Translations under genes and position numbers: made by a program
In this document: one piece after another, positions 52,209 through 60,605 of the stretch
How the letters are laid out: each line of letters opens with the position of its first letter
How positions within the stretch are numbered: position 1 is the first letter of the stretch
Notes under the pieces: generated by a model
What the model was told of the DNA's origin: nothing
Database searches by the model: none
What the model saw: the letters and a program-made list of their open reading frames with translations, nothing else
From: Dehalococcoidia bacterium
GTDB taxonomy: Bacteria; Chloroflexota; Dehalococcoidia; Tepidiformales; Tepidiformaceae
Length of the DNA stretch: 64,000 bases
Direction of reading: 5' to 3'
NCBI GenBank assembly: GCA_020850615.1
Contig: JADZEI010000009.1
Span: 1 to 64,000, forward strand

Positions 52209-52748
52209 TCAGTCCGTCTCGGTGCCCACCACCGTGCCGTTTACGGGGTCGACGAAGACCTCGGTCTCGCCGATTTCGACGACGTAGACTAGCTGCCCGG
52301 CCTCCCAGTCGATCTCGATGTCTTCGGCGCGGCCCGAGACTGCGGCCTCGGCGGCCGCGATGGCTGCGCCCGGCGTGATCGACCCGGCCGGGAGCGAGGC
52401 CGACTCGTCCGGCTGGCGGTCGTCGTCGTCGTCATCGTCATCGTTGCGGATGTCGAGGATCGCCCCCGACTTCGCATCCAGTCGCACTTCCGTCCGCCCG
52501 AAGTCGACTTCATAGACGAACTGGTCGCCGCGGCGTTCGATTTCGACATCGGTGGCGGTGCCGCTGCCGCCGTCACGCTGGGCGATCGCGACCACTTCGT
52601 CGATGGGCAGGAGCTCGTCGGCCTGCTGGCGGAGGGGTGTGGCGCCGGCTTCGCGCAGCCAGAAGGTCCCCGCGACGGCCGTGATAGCGAGCACCGAAGC
52701 CGCACCGATGGCGATGATGCGGGACGAATCCAGGGAGAGGGTTCGCAT
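52209..52748 (-). CDS. Membrane-anchored protein with two PepSY-like domains
   Basis: The 179-aa protein has a membrane helix (about residues 9-28) and two PepSY repeats outside the membrane: one near 45-95 (ERRGDQFVYEVDFGRTEVRL) and one near 120-175 (ITPGAAIAAAEAAV, then DWEAGQLVYVVEIGETEVFV). An eight-Asp run (NDDDDDDDD) links them. The start follows GAGGTGAT, a near-perfect anti-SD match, and TTTAAT (52797-52792) could be its own -10 box. It lies directly after the two-component kinase gene, a common arrangement in which the PepSY protein is a target or accessory of the system. Confidence 0.82.
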   Translation of the reverse strand: MRTLSLDSSRIIAIGAASVLAITAVAGTFWLREAGATPLRQQADELLPIDEVVAIAQRDGGSGTATDVEIERRGDQFVYEVDFGRTEVRLDAKSGAILDIRNDDDDDDDDRQPDESASLPAGSITPGAAIAAAEAAVSGRAEDIEIDWEAGQLVYVVEIGETEVFVDPVNGTVVGTETD

Positions 52749-52813
52749 GTGGATCACCTCGAAGGAGATGCTCCGAGTCTCTCGCCTGTGGATTAAATCG
52801 AGCCGATGCGGGC

Positions 52814-54229
52814 CTACGCCGGTAACCGGACGGTGAAGGTGGTCCCGGCGCCGGGGGCCGATTCGACCCCTATCGAGCCGCCGTGGGCCTCCGCGATCCA
52901 CTTGCAGATGGCCAGGCCCAGCCCTGTGCCGTCGTTCCGCTGCCGCGCGGGGTCCACCCGGTAGAAGCGGTCGAAGATGTGCGGCAGCGCCTCGGCGGGG
53001 ATGCCCTCGCCGGTGTCGCGGACGCGCAGGAGCAGCGCACCGCCCTCGGCGGCCCATGTGACGCCCACGGCGCCGCCCGCGCCCGTGTGCCGCACCGCGT
53101 TGTCCACCAGGTTCAGGAGCAGCTGGAGCACAAGTACCTCGTCCGCGCGCGCCTCCAGCGCCGCCGTGCCCTCCGCGGCGAGCGAGACGCCGCCGCGCTC
53201 CGCCGCGGGCCGCGCGTGGTCGAAGGCCGCGTCCACGAGGTCGGCGATGACGACGGCGTCGCGGTGGAGCGGCAGCTGGCCCGCGTCGGCCCGCGCCAGG
53301 GTGAGCAGGCTGCCGACCAGCTGGATCAGCCGGTCCACCGATTCGTTCACCTTCGCCAGCACGGCCCGGTACTCGTCCGCGCCCCGCTCCTGTCCGAGCG
53401 CCACCTCCACCTGCCCCTTGAGCGCGGTCAGCGGCGTGCGCAGCTCGTGCGACGCATCGGAGGTGAACTGGCGCTGCTGCCGGAACGCCGCGTCGAGGCG
53501 CGCGATCATGCCGTCGAACATGCGTGCCAGCTCGCCCACCTCGTCGTCCGGCAGGTCCAGGTCCAGGCGTCGGCCGAGCGTCTCGCCCGTGGTCTCCTGC
53601 GCCAGCCGCGTGATCCGCGCGATCGGCGCCAGCGCGCGCTGCGCCAGGAACAGCCCGCCGATGAGCGCGAGCAGCAGCCCGGCCGGCGTCACCAGCAGGA
53701 GCACCTGTCGCAGCGAGTCGAGCGTGCCCACCACCTCCTCGCGCGATTCGCCCGCTTCGAGCACGCCGCCGCCGGGCAGCTGCGCCGCGAACACCCGGTA
53801 CGATTCTTCGCCACTGCCCACGTTGCCCCAGGCTTCGCCCTCCGCGAACGCGCGCGCCACGATTGCCGAGGTGTCCGCCAGCCCGGGCCGCGCGCCAGCG
53901 TTCGAGACCAGCTGGCCGGGCGCGCTCCACGTCCGCGCGAACGGTTCGCCGTCTTGCTCCGGGTCCGCCTCGTCCTCGTCGTCGTCGTCATCGATCGGCG
54001 CCAGCGCCACCAGCAGCCCCTCGGGGATGCGCGGCCCCGAGCTGCCCTGCTCCACCGCCCCCGCGATCGTCTCCCAGCGCTGGTCGACCGATTCGTCCAG
54101 GTGGTCCTCGACCGCGCGCCGCAGCCCCACGTAGACCACCGCATCGAACGCCAGCACGATGAGCCCGAGCAGGACCAGGTACCAGAGCGTCAGGCGGACG
54201 CGGATGTGGCGGAAGTTGCGCCAGCGCAT
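52814..54229 (-). CDS. Sensor histidine kinase
   Basis: The 471-aa kinase has helix 1 (about 13-35), an extracytoplasmic domain (36-172) with a highly acidic loop (DDDDDEDEADPEQD, about 80-93), helix 2 (175-197), HAMP (198-252), HisKA with His261 in SDASHELRTPLTALKG and HATPase_c with DNAVRHTGAGG and DTGEGIPAEALPHIFDRFYR, then GTGLGLAICKWIAEAHGG. It phosphorylates the response regulator it overlaps by 1 nt. The acidic loop and the PepSY gene downstream suggest sensing of a cation or envelope stress; this is inference. Confidence 0.93.
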   Translation of the reverse strand: MRWRNFRHIRVRLTLWYLVLLGLIVLAFDAVVYVGLRRAVEDHLDESVDQRWETIAGAVEQGSSGPRIPEGLLVALAPIDDDDDEDEADPEQDGEPFARTWSAPGQLVSNAGARPGLADTSAIVARAFAEGEAWGNVGSGEESYRVFAAQLPGGGVLEAGESREEVVGTLDSLRQVLLLVTPAGLLLALIGGLFLAQRALAPIARITRLAQETTGETLGRRLDLDLPDDEVGELARMFDGMIARLDAAFRQQRQFTSDASHELRTPLTALKGQVEVALGQERGADEYRAVLAKVNESVDRLIQLVGSLLTLARADAGQLPLHRDAVVIADLVDAAFDHARPAAERGGVSLAAEGTAALEARADEVLVLQLLLNLVDNAVRHTGAGGAVGVTWAAEGGALLLRVRDTGEGIPAEALPHIFDRFYRVDPARQRNDGTGLGLAICKWIAEAHGGSIGVESAPGAGTTFTVRLPA

Positions 54230-54909
54230 CAGCCCGCCCCCTCGGCCGCGATCCGGTACCCGGCGCCCCTAACCGTCTGGATCAGCTTCACCGGGAACGG
54301 GTCGTCCACCTTCCGGCGCAGGTAGCGGATGTGGACATCGACGATGTTCGTGCCCGCTTCGAACTCGTACTCCCAGGCGTGGTCCATGATCATCGAGCGC
54401 GTGAGCACCTGGCCCTCGTGGCGCATCAGGTACTCCAGGATGGCGTAGTCCTTCGCGGCGAGCTCAATCGGCTGGCCCCCGCGGCTCACCCTCCGCGTCG
54501 CCGGGTCCAGCTCCAGGTCGCCGACGCGCAGGACGGGCGAGTGCACGTCCACCGGCCGCCGCCCCAGCGCCCGCACGCGCGCCAGCAGTTCCGCGAACGC
54601 GAACGGCTTCACCAGGTAGTCGTCGGCGCCGCTATCCAGCCCGCGCACGCGGTCGTCGACCGAGTCCCGGGCGGTGAGCATGAGGATCGGCACGCGCTGC
54701 CGCCGCTCCCGCAGCGTCCGTGCGACCTCCAGCCCGCTCGCGCCCGGCAGCATCACGTCCAGGATCACCAGGTCGAAGTCGTGCGATTCGGCCCAGGCGA
54801 GCGCATCGTCGCCGCGCTCCACCCACTCCACCGCGTGGCCCTGCTCGCGCAGCCCATCGCGCACGAACTGGGCGATATCCGCGTCGTCTTCGACCAGGAG
54901 GAGGTGCAT
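54229..54909 (-). CDS. OmpR-family response regulator
   Basis: The 226-aa regulator has a receiver domain with acidic residues Glu7/Asp8/Asp9, phospho-acceptor Asp51 (LVILDVMLPG) and Lys in LVKPFAFAEL, followed by an OmpR winged helix (VRYLRRK-type block HIRYLRRKVDDPFPVKLIQT, VRGAGYRI). It begins 13 bp after hemL, so it may be read through from the tetrapyrrole operon, and shares 1 nt with the kinase gene. Confidence 0.94.
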   Translation of the reverse strand: MHLLLVEDDADIAQFVRDGLREQGHAVEWVERGDDALAWAESHDFDLVILDVMLPGASGLEVARTLRERRQRVPILMLTARDSVDDRVRGLDSGADDYLVKPFAFAELLARVRALGRRPVDVHSPVLRVGDLELDPATRRVSRGGQPIELAAKDYAILEYLMRHEGQVLTRSMIMDHAWEYEFEAGTNIVDVHIRYLRRKVDDPFPVKLIQTVRGAGYRIAAEGAG

Positions 54910-54922
54910 CGTGGCCCCGCCG

Positions 54923-56182
54923 TCAGCGCAGCGCTTCGTGCGCGGCCACCACGGTCGCGTCGATCGCCGCCTCCGTGTGGGCCGCGCTCACGAACCACGT
55001 CTCGAACTGGGACGGCGGCAGGAGGATGCCGCGTTCCAGCATCGCCGCGTGGAAGCGGGCGAACGCCGCGGTGTCGCTCTCGCGGGCCTCGGCGTAGTCG
55101 CGCGGCGGCGTAGCACGGAAGAAGAGCGTTAGCATCGAGCCGTCTCGCACCACCGAGGCCGGCACCTCGGCCCGCCTGATCGCCGTGCCGAGCCCGTTCT
55201 CGAGGTGGCGCGCCAGCTCCTCCGCGCGGCGGTAGGGCTGGCCGGTCGCGAGCTGGTCCAGCATCGCCACGCCCGCCGCCATCACCAGTGGGTTCCCGCT
55301 GAGCGTGCCCGCCTGGTAGACCGGCCCCTCCGGCGTCAGCAGCGACATCACCTCCGCGCGGCCGCCGAACGCCCCCACGGGCAGCCCGCCACCGATGATC
55401 TTCCCGAGGCAGACCAGGTCCGCGCCCGGTAGCCGCCCGGAGAGCCCGTAGCGCAGCCGGAAGCCGGTGATCACCTCGTCCGCGATGAGCAGCGCCCCGT
55501 GCGCGCGCGGCACCTCCTGGAGCGCCGCGAGGAACGCCGGCTCCGGCAGCACCAGGCCCATGTTCCCCGCGATCGACTCGACGATGACCGCGGCGGTGCG
55601 CTCGCCGTTCGCCGCGAACCAGGCGCGCAGCGCCTCCGGGTCGTTGTACGGCAGCACGGCCGTGAGCCCGGCGATCGCCTCGGGCACGCCGGCGGAGTCG
55701 CTCAGCCCCAGCGTCGCCACGCCGGAGCCGGCCTTCACCAGCAGTCCGTCGTTGTGGCCGTGGTAGCAGCCGTCGAACTTCACGATGATGTCGCGCCCGG
55801 TGGCCGCGCGGGCGAGCCGGATCGCGGTCATTGTGGCTTCGGTGCCGCTGTTCACAAAGCGCACCCGTTCGAGGCCCGTGGCCTCGCAGAGCCGCCGCCC
55901 GAGCTCGACTTCGCCCGGCGTGAGCGCCCCGAAAGCGGTGCCCTCCGCCGCCGCGCGCTGCACCGCACCCACCACCGCCGGGTGCGCGTGTCCGAGGATG
56001 AGCGGCCCGAAGGCGGCGATGTAGTCGACGTAACGCCTGCCTTCGGCGTCGAACACGTACGGGCCTTCGCCCCGCGCAATCGGCACGGGGTTCCCCCCGA
56101 CCGACCGGAACGACCGCACCGGGCTGTTCACCCCACCCGGGAAGAGTGCCCGGGCCGATTCGCGAAGCGACTGGTTATCCAT
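54923..56182 (-). CDS. hemL: Glutamate-1-semialdehyde 2,1-aminomutase
   Basis: The 419-aa PLP enzyme begins RALFPGGVNSPVRSFRSVGG, the diagnostic HemL opening. PLP Lys261 is in LVCLGKIIGGGLPVGAFGGR, with IADEVITGFR upstream. It converts glutamate-1-semialdehyde to 5-aminolevulinate in the C5 pathway. It overlaps the DR2241-like gene by 8 bp and is the fourth gene of the tetrapyrrole operon. hemA, hemB and hemC are not in the window. Confidence 0.94.
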   Translation of the reverse strand: MDNQSLRESARALFPGGVNSPVRSFRSVGGNPVPIARGEGPYVFDAEGRRYVDYIAAFGPLILGHAHPAVVGAVQRAAAEGTAFGALTPGEVELGRRLCEATGLERVRFVNSGTEATMTAIRLARAATGRDIIVKFDGCYHGHNDGLLVKAGSGVATLGLSDSAGVPEAIAGLTAVLPYNDPEALRAWFAANGERTAAVIVESIAGNMGLVLPEPAFLAALQEVPRAHGALLIADEVITGFRLRYGLSGRLPGADLVCLGKIIGGGLPVGAFGGRAEVMSLLTPEGPVYQAGTLSGNPLVMAAGVAMLDQLATGQPYRRAEELARHLENGLGTAIRRAEVPASVVRDGSMLTLFFRATPPRDYAEARESDTAAFARFHAAMLERGILLPPSQFETWFVSAAHTEAAIDATVVAAHEALR

Positions 56183-56831
56183 CCTGCTCAGGGTACCGCG
56201 CGCGGAGGTAGGCTTCTCGCACCTCGTTCCCCGGCTCCGCAAACGCGGCGAACGCCACCGCGGCGTCCGGCTGCGCGCGCGCCGGGCGCTCCTTCTGCCA
56301 GATCGCGGCTTCGCGGCAGAGCGCGACCATCACGCTGCACGGCTCGGGGCAGGCGATGCCGCCGGGCGGGAGCTTCGCCGCGGCCGGCGCGGCCCATACC
56401 GGCACCCGCACGCAGCGCGCGCAGAGCACCCGGCGCGCCAGCTCCCGGCCGTCGGCGTCGAGCTCCTTCGCGCCGCCGTAGCGCCCGCTGTGCCGCGCGA
56501 GCACCGCCTCCAGCCCGACAACGCGCAGCTCGCCCGTCTCCCACTGCGCGTTGTGTTCGAATGCCAGCGGGTAGACCTCCCCCACCGCCGCGGTGAACGA
56601 CTCCAGGTCCGCGAAGTGCGCGCGCCAGTTGCCCGGCAGCGTCCGCGCGCCGCTCAGCGGCCGGTACCGCCCGAGCGGGTCCGTGCGCGCGAGCTCGCGC
56701 AGTGCCTCGCGCGTGGGCGGCACTTCCGGCGAGGCGGGCGAGCTCGCGGGCCCGAACACGTCGATCCCCTCGCCGGTGATGTGCACCGTGAGCTGGCCCA
56801 GCTCGGTCACGAAGTCGAGCTCGCCGTTCAC
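56175..56831 (-). CDS. DR2241-like Fe-S protein
   Basis: The 218-aa protein resembles the C-terminal domain of Deinococcus DR2241, where it follows a CbiX domain in one polypeptide. The conserved cysteines are in LCARCVRVPVW and GIACPEPCSVMVALCREA, likely a 4Fe-4S site. Here it is a separate gene, starting at GTG 56831 inside the cbiX stop (GTGA), so the two domains are split but coupled. A role in siroheme or cobalt/iron chelation is inferred from this association. Confidence 0.75.
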   Translation of the reverse strand: MNGELDFVTELGQLTVHITGEGIDVFGPASSPASPEVPPTREALRELARTDPLGRYRPLSGARTLPGNWRAHFADLESFTAAVGEVYPLAFEHNAQWETGELRVVGLEAVLARHSGRYGGAKELDADGRELARRVLCARCVRVPVWAAPAAAKLPPGGIACPEPCSVMVALCREAAIWQKERPARAQPDAAVAFAAFAEPGNEVREAYLRARYPEQDG

Positions 56832-57565
56832 CAGGCTGCCGCCTCTGCGGCGAGCTCGCTGATGACGTCCACCATCGCGGGGTGCGTCCCGGCGGCGCCC
56901 GCGTAGCGCAGCCGCCGCCCGCCGCGGCGCGTCTCCGGCCCATCGAGCGCCAGGTCCTCGGGGATCGTCTCGCCCACGTGCCAGCCATCGGCGATGAACA
57001 GCGGGACGAGCACCACGGTCTCGGCCGCGGTCCGCGCGAACACGTCGCGCATGTTCGGCTCCTGGTCGAGGAACACGGTCGTCACCTCCGCGAAGCCGCC
57101 GATCGCCGCGACATCGGCGGTCCGGGCGTAGACGTTGCGCTCCGAGTCGGGGTTGCGTGGCGTGCCATGCCCCAGCACCGCGAGCGCATCGCCGGGCCCC
57201 GCGCCGGCTTCGCGCGCGCGTTGCACCACGACCCGCGCGAGCGCCGTGTGCGCGCCGATCGGTGCCGTGTAGCGGATGGTCCGGCCGTCCTGCCGCGTCA
57301 TCCGCCCGTCGAGCCCCATCTCGCGCGGGATCACCTCCTGCACGAAATAGCCGCTGGAGATGAAGATCGGCACGACCGTCACGTCGTCCGCCGCCAGCCC
57401 ATCGAGCGCGCGGGAGAGCTGCGGCTCCTCCTTCCAGAACGCCACGCGCACCTCCTCCCAGCCGCCGAGCGAGCGGATCCGGTCGGCGTGGGCGTGCACC
57501 GGCGCCGAGGAGCTTCCGCTGTAGTGCGACCCGTGCCCGGCGAGCACCAGCGCGCGGCCGCTCAC
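56828..57565 (-). CDS. cbiX: Sirohydrochlorin chelatase, two-domain CbiX
   Basis: The 245-aa protein contains two CbiX-like halves. The first begins LVLAGHGSHYSG (His11) and the second has AVLGHGTPRNPDSERN (His about 127); the chelatase His motifs are both present. It inserts Fe (siroheme) or Co (cobalamin) into sirohydrochlorin made by the preceding CobA. It is coupled by GTGA to both neighbours. Metal specificity cannot be read; no other cobalamin gene is nearby, which favours siroheme. Confidence 0.88.
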   Translation of the reverse strand: MSGRALVLAGHGSHYSGSSSAPVHAHADRIRSLGGWEEVRVAFWKEEPQLSRALDGLAADDVTVVPIFISSGYFVQEVIPREMGLDGRMTRQDGRTIRYTAPIGAHTALARVVVQRAREAGAGPGDALAVLGHGTPRNPDSERNVYARTADVAAIGGFAEVTTVFLDQEPNMRDVFARTAAETVVLVPLFIADGWHVGETIPEDLALDGPETRRGGRRLRYAGAAGTHPAMVDVISELAAEAAAW

Positions 57566-59043
57566 GCCAGCACCTCGCGGATCGCCGCGACGAGCGCGTC
57601 GAGGGTCGGCTCCACGGCCTCGCGGTCCACGCGCCCGAAGTGCTCGCGCACCGAGGCGGAGGTCTGCGCGCCGATGCTGACCAGCCTCGCGCCGGCCGGC
57701 AGCTCGGCGTCGCCCAGCGCCGCGCGCAGGTTCCGCGCGGTCGAAGCGCTGGTGAACGCGACCGCATCGGCTTCGAGCACCCCGCGCAGCCGCTCGGCGT
57801 CGAGCGCTTCGGGCACGTTTTCGTACGCGGCCACCTGGTCGACGTGCGCGCCCCGCTTCCGCAGCGCCTGCGACAGCCGGTCGTCCGTGAGCGACGACAC
57901 CGGCAGGTAGACGCGCGCGCCGTGGACCCGGGGCAGCTCGGCGGCGAGCATCTCCGAGGTCGCCCGCGACGGCACGAAGTCCGGCCGGACCCCGCGGGCG
58001 CGCAACGCCCCCGCGGTCGCCTCGCCCACGGCGGCAACCTTGACCCCGCCGAGCGAGCGCGTGTCCAGCCCCGCGCCATCGAGCGCCTGGAAGAAGGCGT
58101 CGACGCCGTTCGCGCTCGTGAACACGATCCAGTCCCAGCAGCCGCTCACGCAGTCGGTCGCGATGTTCTCGGGCCGGGGGTGCACCGTGATCACCGGCGC
58201 TTCGACGACGTACGCGCCGAGCGCTTCGAGCATCGCCGCGAGGTCGCTCGCCTGCGCCCGGGCGCGCGTCACGACGATGCGCTTCCCGGCGAGCGGCCCC
58301 GGTTCGAACCAGGCGAGCTCGTCCGCAAGCGTCGCCACCGCACCGACCACCGTGACCACCGGCGACTTCAGCCCCACGCGCCGGGCCTCGTCCGCGATGG
58401 TTGCGACCGTGCCGCGCAACACCTCCTGGTCCGGACGCGTCCCCCAGCGCACGCACGCGACCGGCGTCGCGGGGTCGAGCCCGGCGGCCACCAGGCGCGC
58501 CATGTTCGCTTCGAGCGTCGCCACGCCCATGAGGATGACGAGCGTCTCCGCCCGCGCGGCCGCGTGCCAGTCGATGGTCGTCTCGCCGTCGTCGCCGCTC
58601 TCGTTGCCGGTGACCACGAGGAAGCTCGCGGCAAGGTCGCGATGCGTGACCGGGACGCCCGCGTAGGCCGGCGCGGCGATGGCCGACGTCACGCCGGGCA
58701 CGACCGTGAACGGCACGCGCGCGCGCCGGCAGGCCAGCGCCTCTTCGCCCCCGCGCCCGAAGACGAAGGGGTCGCCGCCCTTGAGCCGGCAGACCGTCGC
58801 CCCTTCGAGGGCCCGCCGCACGATCAGCGCCTCGATCGCCTCCTGGGGCAGGGCGTGCTGGCCCGCGCGCTTGCCCACGTAGACCAGCTCCGCGCCCGGC
58901 CGCGCATGGCGCAGCAACGCCGGCGCGGAGAGCGCGTCATAGAGCACGACATCCGCCGCTCCGATCGCCCGCACTCCGGCCACGGTGACCAGCCCCGGGT
59001 CGCCCGGCCCCGCGCCAACAATGAAGACGTGACCGGGTGTCAT
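57562..59043 (-). CDS. cobA-hemD: Uroporphyrinogen-III methyltransferase / uroporphyrinogen-III synthase fusion
   Basis: The 493-aa bifunctional protein has an N-terminal SUMT domain (residues 1-245): VFIVGAGPGDPGLVTVAGVR, CRLKGGDPFVFGRGGEEALA and VVPGVTSAIAAPAYAGVPVT, the SAM-binding loops. The C-terminal half (about 250-493) is HemD: KRIVVTRARAQASDLAAMLE and IVFTSANGVDAFF. It closes the uroporphyrinogen-III ring and methylates it to precorrin-2. GGAGG and a CACACT -10-like box both lie just upstream of ATG 59043. It is the first gene of the operon. Confidence 0.93.
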   Translation of the reverse strand: MTPGHVFIVGAGPGDPGLVTVAGVRAIGAADVVLYDALSAPALLRHARPGAELVYVGKRAGQHALPQEAIEALIVRRALEGATVCRLKGGDPFVFGRGGEEALACRRARVPFTVVPGVTSAIAAPAYAGVPVTHRDLAASFLVVTGNESGDDGETTIDWHAAARAETLVILMGVATLEANMARLVAAGLDPATPVACVRWGTRPDQEVLRGTVATIADEARRVGLKSPVVTVVGAVATLADELAWFEPGPLAGKRIVVTRARAQASDLAAMLEALGAYVVEAPVITVHPRPENIATDCVSGCWDWIVFTSANGVDAFFQALDGAGLDTRSLGGVKVAAVGEATAGALRARGVRPDFVPSRATSEMLAAELPRVHGARVYLPVSSLTDDRLSQALRKRGAHVDQVAAYENVPEALDAERLRGVLEADAVAFTSASTARNLRAALGDAELPAGARLVSIGAQTSASVREHFGRVDREAVEPTLDALVAAIREVLA

Positions 59044-59066
59044 ACGCCTCCAGTGTGTCGATTAGA

Positions 59067-59094
59067 GGCGAAAGGCGAAAGGCGAAGGACGAAA
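59067..59094. repeat. Heptamer array 6 (4 units)
   Basis: Four tandem 7-bp units read GGCGAAA, GGCGAAA, GGCGAAG and GACGAAA, upstream of the cobA-hemD gene. Confidence 0.85.
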
Positions 59095-59103
59095 TGGGGA
59101 CGC

Positions 59104-59152
59104 CCAAACTCCCCTCTCCCGCGCACGGGAGAGGGGCAGGGGGTGAGGGCTC
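59104..59152. repeat. REP-like element
   Basis: CCCCTCTCCCG (59111-59121) and CGGGAGAGGGG (59126-59136) form an 11-bp stem with loop CGCA, followed by CAGGGGGTGAGGG. Elements of this layout are widespread REP-type repeats in bacterial genomes. A diverged copy lies at 176-203. Confidence 0.75.
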
Positions 59153-59191
59153 GCCCCGCCTCCAGCCGAGCCCTCACCCGAGGACGGCGAC

Positions 59192-59219
59192 CGGACAACG
59201 GACAACGAACAACGGACAA
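59192..59219. repeat. Heptamer array 7 (4 units)
   Basis: Four tandem 7-bp units read CGGACAA, CGGACAA, CGAACAA and CGGACAA, just beyond the stop of the SDR gene. The unit is the reverse complement of the unit type at 46088. Confidence 0.85.
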
Positions 59220-59225
59220 CGCCAC

Positions 59226-60038
59226 CTACCGCAGCGTGATACCGCCATCCACCGAGATGAACTGCCCCGTGATGTTCTTCGCGTCCTCGCTGGCGAGGAA
59301 CGCGGCGAGCTTGCCGATGTCCTCCGGCGTCTGCTCGCGGCCCATCGGCACGCCCTGCTTCACGATGCCGAGGAAGACGTCACGCGGGGTGAGGTTCGCG
59401 AACGCCGGGTTGCTCGACTGCATCAGGGTGGCCATGCCCTCCCACGCGCGCGTATAGAGGAAGCCCGGGCCGATCGCGTTCACGCGGATGAGCGCGGGCG
59501 CCAGCTCGAGCGCCATGCTCCGGGTGAACGAGATGACGCCCGCCTTGGCCGCTGCGTAGGCCGCGAGCGCCGGGCTCGCCGTAATCCCGGCGATCGACGA
59601 CGTGTTCACGATCGAGCCCTGGCCCCGCGCCTTCAGGTGCGGCACCGCGTACTTCGTCACGAGGAACGTCGTGCGCAGGTTCTGCGAGAGCGTCTCGTCC
59701 CAGCCCACCGGGTCCGAATTCTCGACGCCGGCGTTGAACTGCACGTTCTCGGTCGGGATCGGGCCGCGGCCCGCGCCCGCGTTGTTCGCGAGGATGTCGA
59801 GCCCGCCGAAGTGCTCGACGACGCGCGCCACGCCGGCCTTCGCCTCGCCGTCCGCCGCCACGTCGCAGGCGAAACCGATGGCGCCGTTGCCGATCGCCGC
59901 CGCCGTGGCAGCTGCCGCCTCGCCGTCGAGGTCGAGGATGGCCACCTTCGCGCCCTCCTCCGCGAAGGCCCGCGCGATGCCCTCGCCGATACCGCGGGCC
60001 CCGCCCGTCACAATCGCTACCCTGTCCTGGAGCTTCAT
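59226..60038 (-). CDS. Short-chain dehydrogenase/reductase
   Basis: The 270-aa SDR has the nucleotide-binding TGGARGIGEGIA, the NNAG motif, catalytic Ser in VNTSSIAGI and YAAAK. It ends with GQFISVDGGITLR, the normal C-terminus for classical SDRs. ATG 60038 follows GAGGACAG. Asp at the end of the second strand (VAILDLDG) favours NAD over NADP. The substrate is unknown. It is divergent from the DUF3237-like gene. Confidence 0.92.
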   Translation of the reverse strand: MKLQDRVAIVTGGARGIGEGIARAFAEEGAKVAILDLDGEAAAATAAAIGNGAIGFACDVAADGEAKAGVARVVEHFGGLDILANNAGAGRGPIPTENVQFNAGVENSDPVGWDETLSQNLRTTFLVTKYAVPHLKARGQGSIVNTSSIAGITASPALAAYAAAKAGVISFTRSMALELAPALIRVNAIGPGFLYTRAWEGMATLMQSSNPAFANLTPRDVFLGIVKQGVPMGREQTPEDIGKLAAFLASEDAKNITGQFISVDGGITLR

Positions 60039-60101
60039 GGATCTGTCCTCCGAATGTCGTTCGCGGAGTCTACCCGCACTTCGCGCAGCCGTCCGCAACC
60101 G

Positions 60102-60130
60102 TTGGCAGGCCCCTGCCCGGCGCGTAGTGT
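60102..60130 (+). promoter_or_regulatory. Promoter with full -35/-10, leaderless
   Basis: TTGGCA (60102-60107), 17 bp, TAGTGT (60125-60130), then 6 nt to ATG 60137 (or 3 nt to GTG 60134). This is the clearest leaderless-type promoter in the window. Confidence 0.65.
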
Positions 60131-60136
60131 TGCGTG

Positions 60137-60562
60137 ATGGCAACGGACTACATCTGTGAGTTCGCGATGACGCGCACAGCAGAGTACGTGGTCGCCGCGC
60201 CCGACCCGGTATTCGGGACCACCACCGCGACCGCGCATCGCACGGGGCGGGTCACCGGGCGGCTCGACGGCCGGTTCACCTGGGAGAACGACGCCGGCAG
60301 CCCGGCCGGCATCCTCGCCGAGTCCCTCGCCCGGGGCGAAATCGTCACCGCCGACGGCGCGCAGGTCACCTTCCGCGTGGCGACGATGCTGCTCCCATCC
60401 GTGCACGGCCAGGAGCCCGCCGACGTGCTCACCGTGCACTTCCAGTCGGACGACCCGCGCTACGCCTGGCTGAGCGACCGCATGTTCATGGCCGAAGGCG
60501 ACCGCCACCCCACGGGCGAGCTCGCCCGCCTCCGCGTCCACCGCGGCTACCCGAAGCCGTAG
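60137..60562 (+). CDS. DUF3237-like protein
   Basis: The 141-aa beta-barrel protein resembles DUF3237. It ends with the family pattern SDDPRYAWLSDRMFMAEGDR (DPRYAWLN..F..G.R) and has the central GEIVTADGAQVTFRVA strand pair. GTG 60134 is an alternative start. The function of the family is not known. Confidence 0.75.
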   Translation: MATDYICEFAMTRTAEYVVAAPDPVFGTTTATAHRTGRVTGRLDGRFTWENDAGSPAGILAESLARGEIVTADGAQVTFRVATMLLPSVHGQEPADVLTVHFQSDDPRYAWLSDRMFMAEGDRHPTGELARLRVHRGYPKP

Positions 60563-60588
60563 GCGGCCCCGAGCCATCGCCACTGGTG

Positions 60589-60594
60589 TACCAT
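60589..60594 (+). promoter_or_regulatory. -10 box TACCAT before the MerR-DUF433 gene
   Basis: TACCAT ends 11 nt before the ATG at 60606. No Shine-Dalgarno sequence is apparent. MerR autoregulation through this region is possible. Confidence 0.35.
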
Positions 60595-60605
60595 CTCGGA
60601 TCACC

